A stretch of DNA of 48,269 nt. Source: Collinsella aerofaciens. Its GTDB lineage: Bacteria > Actinomycetota > Coriobacteriia > Coriobacteriales > Coriobacteriaceae. The notes under the pieces were generated by a model. The model was not told the origin of the DNA. It worked only from the letters and a program-made list of their open reading frames with translations, and made no database searches. A program made the translations under genes and the position numbers. This document shows, in pieces, positions 23,707 through 31,682 of this stretch. Numbering within the stretch: position 1 is the stretch's first letter; the number at the start of each line of letters is the position of its first letter. Location of the stretch: NCBI RefSeq assembly GCF_015546965.1, contig NZ_JADMUF010000013.1, positions 1 through 48,269 on the forward strand, read 5' to 3'.

Positions 23707-25896
23707 ATGAAGAACATCCTGCATCTGTTTAAGCGCGACGTCCAAAACGTGTCTCGCTCCGTGATCGGCATGGTTGTCGTGATGGGCCTCATTATCGTGC
23801 CGTGCCTGTACGCGTGGTTTAACATCGCCGGCAGCTGGGACCCGTACGGCAACACCGGCAATCTTAAGATCGCCGTGGTCAATACCGACGAGGGTTACGA
23901 GAGCGACCTGATTCCCGTCGAGGTCAACGTGGGCGAAAACGTTACCGCCGCTCTGCGTGGTAACGAGAACTTTGACTGGGTTGTGCTCAACAATCGCGAT
24001 AAGGCTATCGACGGTGTTAAGTCGGGCGCTTACTATGCGGCCGTCGTAATCCCCAAGAGCTTTAGCTCCGACATGATGACGCTCTTCTCGACCGACGTGA
24101 AACACGCCGATATTGAGTTCTATGAGAACCAGAAGGCCAACGCCATCGCCCAGATCGTGACCGAAAAGGGCTCGAGTGCCGTTCAGAGCCAGGTTAACGA
24201 GACCTTTACCAAGACCATCACGTCCATCGGTCTTAAGACGGTGTCCAGCCTGCTCGATTACATGAGCACCGACCAAGTGAGCAACTTTATCGCCAACCTG
24301 TCCTCGACGCTCGGCGACTCGGTTCAGGACCTGCAGGACATCAAGGCCAGCGCGACTTCGCTTGCGGGCATTTTGAGTTCGACTTCCGATTCGCTGACGT
24401 CGGCGGGCGGCCTGCTCAAGCAAACCGGGACCACCGACCAGTCGGTGAAGCAGCTGATGGAGCATGCCGAGAGCGGTATTGCTGATTCCGGGCAGGCGCT
24501 CAAGGCAGCCAGCGATGCCATCGATGCGGCGATTGATGGAAGTGCCGGGTCGTTCGACAACGTGTCCACCGAGCTCGCAAAGGCCTTTGACGCCGCGAAC
24601 CAGCATGTCGATCTGACGGTAGCACAGCTCAACGACGGTGCCGCGTCGCTCAACGCGCGTGCCGATGAGATTGACGCTGCGGCCGATAAGCTCCGCAGCC
24701 TTGCCGGCCAGGTGAGTAACGACAAGCTCAAGGAAGGGCTTGAGGACGCGGCTGCAGAGCTGGGCAAAATCGCGACGGAGTACCGCAACAATGCCAAGGA
24801 GCTGACGGGCATCGCGACGTCGCTCTCGGACAGCATGGCAAAGGTTAACGATGTCCGCGCCGAAACCGACCAGGCGATCGCCGACGCCAAGGCGGGCGTC
24901 TCGGGTGCCAAGATCGATTACGACTCCACATTCTCGGCTAAGGCTAAGGAGCTCAAGAAGACCATTTCGGGTGTTTTGGATTCGCTGAACGGCATCTCGA
25001 GCGATCTTGATAGCGCTGTTGCCGGTCTAACCGATGCATCCGGTTCGCTGGCAAAGGGCCTCTCCAAGGCTGCAAAGCTGGTCAACAAGGCTTCCGATCA
25101 GCTGGGTGAAGCGTCCGGTAAGATCAGTGCCTTTAAGGACGAGCTCGACGGTGCCCTGATGTCGGACGATCTGGCCACGATCAAGACGATGATTGGCAAT
25201 GATCCCGAGGGTTTGGCCGTGTCGCTTTCCGGTCCCGTCGCGCTCGATCGCAAGCCGGTCTATCCGATCCGCAACTACGGCTCGGCCATGGCGCCGTTCT
25301 ACACGATTCTGTCGCTCTGGGTCGGCTCGATCGTGCTGGCGGCCATGATGAAGGTGTCGGTTGACGACGAACTCATCAATGAGTTAATCCCCGTGCGCTT
25401 GCACGAGATCTACTTGGGCCGCTACCTGTTCTTTGGCGGTCTGGCCCTGCTGCAGGCAACGCTCGTGTGCGCGGGCGACATCCTGTTCTTTGGCATCCAG
25501 TGCGACGACCCGCTGCAGTTTGTGCTGGCGGGCTGGGTCGCGAGTCTCGTGTTCTCCAATATCGTCTACACGCTTACGGTCTCGTTTGGCGATATCGGCA
25601 AGGCGCTCGCTGTCGTGCTGCTGGTCATGCAGGTCGGCGGTTCGGGCGGTACGTTCCCCATCGAGATGACCGGCCCCGTGTTCCAGGCGATCTATCCGTT
25701 CCTACCGTTCACCCACGGCATCAACGCCATGCATGCCGCCATGGCCGGTGCCTACCATATGGAGTACTGGATTGAGCTGGGCATCTTGGCAAGCTATCTG
25801 ATCCCGTCGCTGGCCCTGGGCGTCGTCTTCCGCCGCCCGGTCATCAAAGCCAACGACTGGATCATCGAAAAGCTGGAATCGACCAAATTGATTTAA
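23707..25896 (+). CDS. YhgE/Pip-family membrane protein (second of pair)
   Basis: A 729-aa member of the same family as the preceding gene. The N-terminal helix and following W-D-P-Y-G-N-T motif are shared almost word for word with its neighbour (W-D-P-Y-G-N-T-Q there, W-D-P-Y-G-N-T-G here). The extracellular coiled-coil region spans about 40-500; six helices follow (about 525-720). It lacks the extra C-terminal section of the first protein. A strong AAAGGAGGTGA lies inside the end of the first gene and the start codon directly abuts that gene's stop, so the two are translationally coupled and probably form a hetero-oligomer. Substrate unknown. Confidence 0.88.
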   Translation: MKNILHLFKRDVQNVSRSVIGMVVVMGLIIVPCLYAWFNIAGSWDPYGNTGNLKIAVVNTDEGYESDLIPVEVNVGENVTAALRGNENFDWVVLNNRDKAIDGVKSGAYYAAVVIPKSFSSDMMTLFSTDVKHADIEFYENQKANAIAQIVTEKGSSAVQSQVNETFTKTITSIGLKTVSSLLDYMSTDQVSNFIANLSSTLGDSVQDLQDIKASATSLAGILSSTSDSLTSAGGLLKQTGTTDQSVKQLMEHAESGIADSGQALKAASDAIDAAIDGSAGSFDNVSTELAKAFDAANQHVDLTVAQLNDGAASLNARADEIDAAADKLRSLAGQVSNDKLKEGLEDAAAELGKIATEYRNNAKELTGIATSLSDSMAKVNDVRAETDQAIADAKAGVSGAKIDYDSTFSAKAKELKKTISGVLDSLNGISSDLDSAVAGLTDASGSLAKGLSKAAKLVNKASDQLGEASGKISAFKDELDGALMSDDLATIKTMIGNDPEGLAVSLSGPVALDRKPVYPIRNYGSAMAPFYTILSLWVGSIVLAAMMKVSVDDELINELIPVRLHEIYLGRYLFFGGLALLQATLVCAGDILFFGIQCDDPLQFVLAGWVASLVFSNIVYTLTVSFGDIGKALAVVLLVMQVGGSGGTFPIEMTGPVFQAIYPFLPFTHGINAMHAAMAGAYHMEYWIELGILASYLIPSLALGVVFRRPVIKANDWIIEKLESTKLI

Positions 25897-25992
25897 TACA
25901 GCAACGTAAACGCCGTCGGAACATCGAGGTTATTCAAGTTGGTACTTTAGTGGGCTGGATTGCGATGCAGTGCTGGTTGTTGCTACAGTAGC

Positions 25993-26026
25993 GGGGCGTG
26001 CCGGGGGTCCGGTGCGCCCTGTTTTT
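25993..26026 (+). terminator. Terminator after YhgE pair
   Basis: GC-rich stem with wobble pairs (GGGGCGTGCCGG with CCGGTGCGCCCT) followed by GTTTTTA, about 100 bases after the second YhgE gene and 70 before the DMT gene. Confidence 0.55.
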
Positions 26027-26097
26027 ATTTGACCATGAGGCGGCACGCAGCCATACGCGTGCGGACACCACGCCCAGATTGAGTGCGAGGATGCCCT

Positions 26098-27081
26098 ATG
26101 GCCCAGAATGCCGTTGATGAAATCGAAAACATGCCCGATAGCCCTGTCGCACGGGAGGACCTGGGCGCCGGCGGCACCTCCCGCGGCGCTGGCGCGCGTT
26201 CGCCGTTCTTCTGGAAGGTCTTGTTGCTATCGGTGGCGGTCATCTGGGGTTATTCCTTTACCACCATGAAAGATGCGCTCGACACCATTCCGGTGTTCGA
26301 GCTGCTCTACGTTCGCTTCCTTCCGGCTTCGCTGGTTATGTTCGTCATCTTCCACAAACGCATCATCGCGCACTTTAATGCCCGCAACCTGATCGTCGGA
26401 CTTGGTATGGGCGCGCTTATGTGGGGCGCGTATGGTTTGCAGACGATTGGCCTGGCACAGACCACGGCGGGCAAGAGTGCATTTTTGACGGGTACCTATT
26501 GCATCCTCGTGCCGTTTGCGAGCTACGTCTTAAGCGGCGAAAAGCTTACCCGTTACAACTTGGGCGCCGCGTTGCTGTGCCTGGCGGGCATTGGCCTGGT
26601 GGCGCTCGATAGTGTCGAGTTCAATGTCGGCGATGTCATCACACTGGGCGGCGCGGTCTTCTTTGCCATCCAGATGGCGGTGACCGCCAAGTACGGTCGC
26701 AAAATGGACATCAACGTCATCACGTTTTGGATGTTTGTGGGCAACGGCGTCTTGAGCTTGGCAACGTCGCTGCTATTCGAGACCCAAGCGCCCGCGTCCG
26801 TGTGGACGCCGAGCTTTATCGGCGTGATGGCCTTCCTCTCGGTGGGCTGCACGTGCGTGGCGCTGCTCATCCAAAACGTCGGCTTGGCGCACGTCCCAGC
26901 CTCGACGGGCTCATTGCTCCTATCGATGGAGTCCCCTTCGGGCGTGTTGTTTTCGGTGCTGCTGATGGGGGAGGCGCTCACCTCGCGTCTGCTCGCCGGC
27001 TTCGTCCTCATCTTCCTATCGATCATTTTGAGCGAGACGCATTTCGATTTCTTGCGCCGAAAATCTCGCCCGCAATTGTAA
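26098..27081 (+). CDS. DMT-superfamily transporter (EamA domains)
   Basis: A 327-aa inner-membrane protein of the drug/metabolite transporter superfamily, with about ten helices in two EamA repeats (about 37-172 and 185-315). The first repeat begins W-G-Y-S-F-T-T-M-K-D-A and has the E-L-L-Y-V-R-F motif typical of the N-terminal repeat; the second ends with P-S-G-V-L-F-S-V-L-L-M-G-E-A-L. The N-terminal 35 residues are polar and unusually long. ATG at 26098 is chosen since GCGAGG stands 7 bases before it. Substrate cannot be predicted. It ends with a strong terminator and appears monocistronic. Confidence 0.9.
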   Translation: MAQNAVDEIENMPDSPVAREDLGAGGTSRGAGARSPFFWKVLLLSVAVIWGYSFTTMKDALDTIPVFELLYVRFLPASLVMFVIFHKRIIAHFNARNLIVGLGMGALMWGAYGLQTIGLAQTTAGKSAFLTGTYCILVPFASYVLSGEKLTRYNLGAALLCLAGIGLVALDSVEFNVGDVITLGGAVFFAIQMAVTAKYGRKMDINVITFWMFVGNGVLSLATSLLFETQAPASVWTPSFIGVMAFLSVGCTCVALLIQNVGLAHVPASTGSLLLSMESPSGVLFSVLLMGEALTSRLLAGFVLIFLSIILSETHFDFLRRKSRPQL

Positions 27082-27092
27082 ACAATTTGTTG

Positions 27093-27119
27093 CGCCGCCC
27101 TCCCAGGGCGGCGTTTTTT
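27093..27119 (+). terminator. DMT transporter terminator
   Basis: Nine-bp stem CGCCGCCCT / AGGGCGGCG with a 3-base loop, then six T. Confidence 0.95.
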
Positions 27120-27197
27120 ATGTCATGCCCTTACAGTTGTGCCTTGCACTTTACGCTGTCAAAGTGCGTGCTGCAAAAACGTTACTGGAGGGCATCT

Positions 27198-28499
27198 ATG
27201 GCACCAGCTCTGTCCGATCTTCAACCGAAACCAGCGCCTCAGGCTACCACAGCGGCGCAGACCGCTATCGGCGATGGCCTGGTCAAAGAAGCCCAGGCAT
27301 TTGCCGGTGAGCTTGCCGCATGGCGACACGATCTGCACCAGATGCCCGAGCTGGGTAATAGCCTCCCGCAGACCTCTGCGTATATTCAAGCGCGCCTGAC
27401 CGAGATGGATATCCCATTTGCTACGCTCGTCGACGACTCCTGTGTTGTTGGCCTGATCGGTGCCGGTGCGGCCGCGGCCGCTCAGGGCAATGGCACGTGC
27501 AAGGACGAGCAGGCTGGAACGGTCGTCATGCTCCGAGGTGATATGGATGCCCTTCCCGTTGCCGAGGAATCCGGCGAGCCCTTTGCATCCACCAATGGCT
27601 GCATGCATGCTTGCGGTCACGATATGCACGCGACGGCCCTGCTTGGTGCGGCGCGCCTGCTCAAGGCCCGCGAGGCCGAGCTCGTCGACGCCAATGCTAC
27701 CGTCAAACTGCTGTTCCAGCCGGGCGAGGAGACCTTCGAGGGCGCCCGCGCCGCCATCGCCGACGGCTTGCTCGAGAACCCGCGCCCTCAGGCGGCCTTT
27801 GCCATGCATGTCAACAGCCAGTCGCCGCTTGGCCTGGTGCTCTACGGCAGCCCGGCGCTCTCGGGCGTGTACGGTTTCCGCATCACGCTCCAGGGCAAGG
27901 GCGGCCATGGCTCGAGCCCCGAGATCTGCATCGACCCCATCACGGCCGGCGTCCACGTGCACCTGGCGCTCCAGGAGCTTATCGCCCGCGAGGTGCCGGC
28001 GGCCAAGGAAGTCGCACTTACCGTTGGTAAGTTTGCTGGCGGCTTGGCGGCCAACGTCATCCCCGACACCTGCGTGCTCGAGGGAACGCTGCGCGGCTTT
28101 GATGTTGAGCTCATGGAGCGCCTCAAGACCCGCATCGCGGAGGTCGTTAACGGCGTTGCCACAACATATCGTACGCCGGCGACCATCGAGACGCTTTCGG
28201 ATGTTCCGCCGCTTGTACTCGACAGCGATATGACTCAGGCGTCGCTTGGCTACGTGGGCGCGGTGCTGCCCAAGGCGGCTTTCTTGCCGCTTTTCCATGC
28301 CATGGCGAGTGAGGACTTCGCGCTTATCTCGAGCGAGATTCCGAGTGCGTACTTTACCGTGGGCGCGGCCGTAACCGACACGGACGAACACTTTGCCCAG
28401 CACCATCCCAAGGCACGTTTTAACGATGCCGAGCTGCCGCTCGGTGCCGCGGCCTATGCCGCCGTCGCTCTCGGATACATTGCGGACCACAAGGAGTAA
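27198..28499 (+). CDS. M20-family amidohydrolase/peptidase
   Basis: A 433-aa zinc-type amidohydrolase of the M20D group, which includes hippurate hydrolases, N-acyl-amino-acid hydrolases and N-acetyldiaminopimelate deacetylases. Metal-binding motifs are clear: L-R-G-D-M-D-A-L-P (about 113-121), H-A-C-G-H-D-M-H-A (about 137-145), F-Q-P-G-E-E (about 174-179) and, near the end, H-A-M-A-S-E-D-F-A. A dimerisation insert (about 220-330) is G-K-G-G-H-G-S-S-P. The first 25 residues are Ala/Thr/Pro-rich and not a signal peptide. TGGAGGG precedes the ATG. The MFS transporter follows 3 bases later, implying import and hydrolysis of one acylated substrate. Confidence 0.9.
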   Translation: MAPALSDLQPKPAPQATTAAQTAIGDGLVKEAQAFAGELAAWRHDLHQMPELGNSLPQTSAYIQARLTEMDIPFATLVDDSCVVGLIGAGAAAAAQGNGTCKDEQAGTVVMLRGDMDALPVAEESGEPFASTNGCMHACGHDMHATALLGAARLLKAREAELVDANATVKLLFQPGEETFEGARAAIADGLLENPRPQAAFAMHVNSQSPLGLVLYGSPALSGVYGFRITLQGKGGHGSSPEICIDPITAGVHVHLALQELIAREVPAAKEVALTVGKFAGGLAANVIPDTCVLEGTLRGFDVELMERLKTRIAEVVNGVATTYRTPATIETLSDVPPLVLDSDMTQASLGYVGAVLPKAAFLPLFHAMASEDFALISSEIPSAYFTVGAAVTDTDEHFAQHHPKARFNDAELPLGAAAYAAVALGYIADHKE

Positions 28500-28502
28500 C
28501 CA

Positions 28503-29807
28503 ATGCCCCAGCAGCGTAAGTTCTTCCCCGGCTGGCTCGTGGTGACCTCCGGCTTCGTGATCATGGCCACGTGCTACACGATTTTCGTCAACTGCATGAG
28601 CCTGTTCCAACCGCTGATCGTCAGCGACCTGGGCATTTCCCTTGCGCAGTACAACATCTCCAATGCCATCTCCACCGTGGTGAGTGTCGTGGGTTCGCTC
28701 GTTATCGGCCATGTTGCCGATAAGGTGAGTGGCCGCGTATTGGGCTCGCTCACCGTTATCGCTACCTCGGCGGTGCTTGCCGGCATGAGCTTTGTCGGTG
28801 AGCTGTGGCAGGTCTACGTGCTCTTTGCCGTTTCGGGCTGCTTCGCTGTGGCCTCGACCCGTCTGCTCATTAGCCTGGTGACCGCCAACTGGTTTACCGC
28901 CAAGCGAGGCCTTGCCATCTCCATCGCACTTTCGGGCTCGGGCTTTGGCGGCGCTATTCTCTCGCCGATCGTGAGCTCGCTTATCGTGAGTGTGGGCTGG
29001 CGCTCTGCGTTCCTGGTACTCGCTGCCGTCTGCATTGTGGCGGCACTGCCCATCACGGCCTATTCCTTCCGCACCAAGCCTTCCGAGATCGGCCTTAAGC
29101 CGCTCGGCGAGAACCCGGGCGATCCGTCCGTCTCGACGGCTGGCGACAAGGACGAGCACACGGCGCCCGAGGTTAGCGTCGGCTGGTCTCGTATCAAGAA
29201 GAGCCCGGCGTTTTGGCTGCTTGTCGTCGCCTTCCTCTTTATGGGTCTCGTTAACGGCGCCATCTTGCCCAACCAGGTCACCAACATGACGAGTGTTACC
29301 GTCAACGGCGCCAAGATTGTCACGGGCGGCCACGATCCCATGTGGGCGGGCACTGTGCTTTCGGCCTATATGGTCACCGTCGTTATCGCCAAGATTTCGC
29401 TCGGTGCGATCTATGACCGCTTCGGTCTGCGCTTTGGCAATATCCTTGGCTCCGTTGCGTGCATTATCGCCTGCGTCGCCCTGTGCTTCCCGACGACGGA
29501 CCTCGGTCCTATTGTCGCCGCTGTGAGCTTTGGTATCGGAACGTGCATGGGCACCATCACGCCTACCATCGCCGCGTCCAAGCAGTTTGGCATGGCCGAC
29601 CTCGGCAAGGTCACGGGCACCATCACCTCGCTCGAGATGGTCGGCGGCACCGTAGGCGCCATTGTCTCGGGCGTGCTGTTCGATGCCACGGGCTCCTTTG
29701 CGAGCACCTGGATCGTGTGCCTGGTGTGTTCTGTGGTCATGCTCGTATTCCTGCTGGCCTCGGAGCCCATCGCTGCCAAGCTGCGCGCGAGCGTGGCGGG
29801 GGAGTAG
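28503..29807 (+). CDS. MFS transporter
   Basis: A 434-aa major facilitator with about 12 helices, no signal peptide, and the family loop G-H-V-A-D-K-V-S-G-R between helices 2 and 3 (about 71-80). A second related loop, G-A-I-Y-D-R-F-G-L-R, occurs in the C-terminal half. Its start (F-F-P-G-W-L-V-V-T-S-G-F) resembles oxalate:formate antiporter-like MFS proteins. The AAGGAG for this gene overlaps the stop of the amidohydrolase gene, so the two are coupled. It probably imports the amidohydrolase substrate or exports a product. Long hairpins follow. Confidence 0.88.
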   Translation: MPQQRKFFPGWLVVTSGFVIMATCYTIFVNCMSLFQPLIVSDLGISLAQYNISNAISTVVSVVGSLVIGHVADKVSGRVLGSLTVIATSAVLAGMSFVGELWQVYVLFAVSGCFAVASTRLLISLVTANWFTAKRGLAISIALSGSGFGGAILSPIVSSLIVSVGWRSAFLVLAAVCIVAALPITAYSFRTKPSEIGLKPLGENPGDPSVSTAGDKDEHTAPEVSVGWSRIKKSPAFWLLVVAFLFMGLVNGAILPNQVTNMTSVTVNGAKIVTGGHDPMWAGTVLSAYMVTVVIAKISLGAIYDRFGLRFGNILGSVACIIACVALCFPTTDLGPIVAAVSFGIGTCMGTITPTIAASKQFGMADLGKVTGTITSLEMVGGTVGAIVSGVLFDATGSFASTWIVCLVCSVVMLVFLLASEPIAAKLRASVAGE

Positions 29808-29842
29808 ACGTCCGTCGCTCTTTTCTGTTCGCCCCGTTCTGT

Positions 29843-29906
29843 CCGTGGCCGCCTTGGAAGCCGAATGGATGCTCGTACCATCATTCGGTTTCCAAGGCGG
29901 CCACGG
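29843..29906. repeat. Long hairpin after MFS gene
   Basis: Arms of 25 bases (29843-29867 and 29882-29906) with one mismatch and a 14-base loop, 35 bases after the MFS stop. Part of the 304-base gap before hisS; the middle of the gap (29915-29970) holds AATGATCCCTT, seen also after htpG. Confidence 0.9.
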
Positions 29907-29986
29907 GCCTACGAAATGATCCCTTTTCCTCCGTCCCCTTCGGACCACGTGATCCCTTGGGGATGGAGGAATAGGGATCGCATACA

Positions 29987-30046
29987 GCGGCGGCGCGTCT
30001 GGCCGAACGAGCCCCCATACCCTCGTTCGGTCAGACGCGCCGCCGC
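29987..30046. repeat. Long hairpin before hisS
   Basis: Arms of 25 bases (29987-30011 and 30022-30046) with one mismatch and a 10-base loop, ending 17 bases before a consensus TATAAT. It therefore overlaps the place where the hisS -35 would lie. Confidence 0.9.
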
Positions 30047-30063
30047 GGTTTGTGTTTGTGCCG

Positions 30064-30069
30064 TATAAT
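30064..30069 (+). promoter_or_regulatory. -10 element of hisS
   Basis: TATAAT, 42 bases before the hisS start. No good -35 is visible because the upstream hairpin fills that position. Confidence 0.55.
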
Positions 30070-30111
30070 GACCGTTACCTATGACGCGATACAAAAGAAA
30101 GGTGTTTGCCC

Positions 30112-31425
30112 ATGCAGGCACAGAAGGCGGAGGGAACCCGCGACCTTATCGGCGCCGAGATGCGCGCCTGGCAAAAGATGCAGCAGATTGCGGCCGGCGT
30201 GTTCGAGCCGTTTGGTTTTAAACCCATCGAGACGCCCGCGATCGAGCAGGTAGATGTGTTTGTCCACGGTATCGGCCAGTCGACCGACGTCGTGCGCAAG
30301 GAAATGTTCCGCGTGTTCAGCGGTGCCAACCTGGAGCGCGTCTTTACCGAGGGCACCGACACCAAACTCAAGCCCAAGCAGCGCCTGGCACTTCGCCCCG
30401 AGGGCACGGCCGGCGTGGTGCGCGCCGTCGTCGAGAACAATCTGGTGCCCCAGGGCTCCACGCCGTTTAAGGCGTACTACGCCGAGGCCATGTTCCGTGG
30501 CGAGCGCCCCCAGAAGGGACGCCTGCGCCAGTTCCACCAGGTGGGCATCGAGTGGCTCGGCGCTCCCGATCCGGCTGCCGACGCCGAGTGCATCATCATG
30601 CTCATGGAGTTCTACAAGCGCCTGGGCTTCGATCTTTCCAAGCTTCGTCTGCTCATCAACTCGATGGGTGACGCCCAGTGCCGTCCGGCTTACCGCGAGC
30701 AGGTTAAGCAGTTCATCCTCGATCACGCAGACGAGATGTGCGATGAGTGCCGCGAGCGCGCCGAGCTCAACCCGCTGCGTGCCTTCGACTGCAAGAACGA
30801 CCACTGCCGCGAGATCATGGCCGAGGCTCCGCTGATGGGTGACAACCTGTGCGACGAGTGCCGCGAGCACTACGAGCAGGTCAAGCGCTATCTGGATGCC
30901 GCCGGTATCGAGTATGTCGAGGATCCCACCTTGGTGCGCGGCCTGGACTACTACACCCGTACTGTCTTTGAGGTCGAGGCCCCTGGCGCCGGCGTCGGCT
31001 CCATCGGCGGCGGCGGCCGCTACGATGGCCTGGTCGAGCTCGAGGGTGGCAAGCCCACGGCGGGCGTCGGCTTTGCCGTCGGTTTTGAGCGCGCCCTGCT
31101 GGCCCTGCAGGCCTTTGGCAGCGATTTGGGTGCCGATGAGGCCCCGTGCGTCTATGTCGCCAACGCCGGCAAGGAACTGCGCCAGAACGTCTTTGCCATT
31201 ACGCAGGAGCTTCGCGCCGCAGGCATCGTGACCGAGGCCGACTATCAGGGCCGTTCGCTCAAGGCCCAGTTTAAACAGGCCGATAAGGTGGGCGCCAAGC
31301 TCATCCTGGTCCTGGGCGGCGACGAGCTTGCCGCCGGCAAGGTCAAGGTGCGCGACATGGAGAGCCACGAAGAGGTTCTTGCCGATCTGGCCAACGTCGT
31401 CGAGGCGGTTCGCGAGCGCCTGTAG
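30112..31425 (+). CDS. hisS: Histidine--tRNA ligase
   Basis: A 437-aa class II aminoacyl-tRNA synthetase that charges tRNA-His. Catalytic features: the early G-T-R-D-L (about 9-13), motif 2 E-A-M-F-R-G-E-R-P-Q-K-G-R (about 124-136), the His-specific motifs L-V-R-G-L-D-Y-Y-T-R-T-V-F-E (about 276-289) and G-G-G-G-R-Y-D-G-L (about 301-309), and motif 3 A-G-V-G-F-A-V-G-F-E-R (about 319-329). The C-terminal anticodon-binding domain follows. A Cys-rich stretch around 207-250 (C-D-E-C-R-E-R, D-C-K-N-D-H-C, C-D-E-C-R-E-H) is a likely zinc-binding insert. ATG at 30112 follows GAAAGG. Confidence 0.97.
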   Translation: MQAQKAEGTRDLIGAEMRAWQKMQQIAAGVFEPFGFKPIETPAIEQVDVFVHGIGQSTDVVRKEMFRVFSGANLERVFTEGTDTKLKPKQRLALRPEGTAGVVRAVVENNLVPQGSTPFKAYYAEAMFRGERPQKGRLRQFHQVGIEWLGAPDPAADAECIIMLMEFYKRLGFDLSKLRLLINSMGDAQCRPAYREQVKQFILDHADEMCDECRERAELNPLRAFDCKNDHCREIMAEAPLMGDNLCDECREHYEQVKRYLDAAGIEYVEDPTLVRGLDYYTRTVFEVEAPGAGVGSIGGGGRYDGLVELEGGKPTAGVGFAVGFERALLALQAFGSDLGADEAPCVYVANAGKELRQNVFAITQELRAAGIVTEADYQGRSLKAQFKQADKVGAKLILVLGGDELAAGKVKVRDMESHEEVLADLANVVEAVRERL

Positions 31426-31482
31426 CGCATCTTTTTGAGCTGCGGACCCGCTTGAGTGTCCCGCTCGCGGCGAGCGATTGTT

Positions 31483-31521
31483 ACGGGGGTGTTTCGCATT
31501 TATGCGGAATGCCCCCGTTTG
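31483..31521 (+). terminator. hisS terminator
   Basis: ACGGGGG pairs with CCCCCGT and an inner TTCGCAT pairs with ATGCGGAA; TTTGTG follows. Confidence 0.7.
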
Positions 31522-31682
31522 TGTATGCCGTCCACCGAGAAATACGACCATTTAGAGCAAAAACCCTTGCAATGCAGAAAATACTTTTGTGTGGTAAAGC
31601 GCAATCAGTGTCGAAAGTATTTCTCAAGCGCCTATAATGAATACCGCATGTTACGTGCATAGAAGGAGGAATGGGAGGAAAC

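Noticed and set aside
27159-29948. 929-aa minus-strand open frame
   Set aside because: Shadow of the amidohydrolase and MFS genes, low-complexity Arg/Gly/His composition typical of antisense frames in GC-rich DNA.
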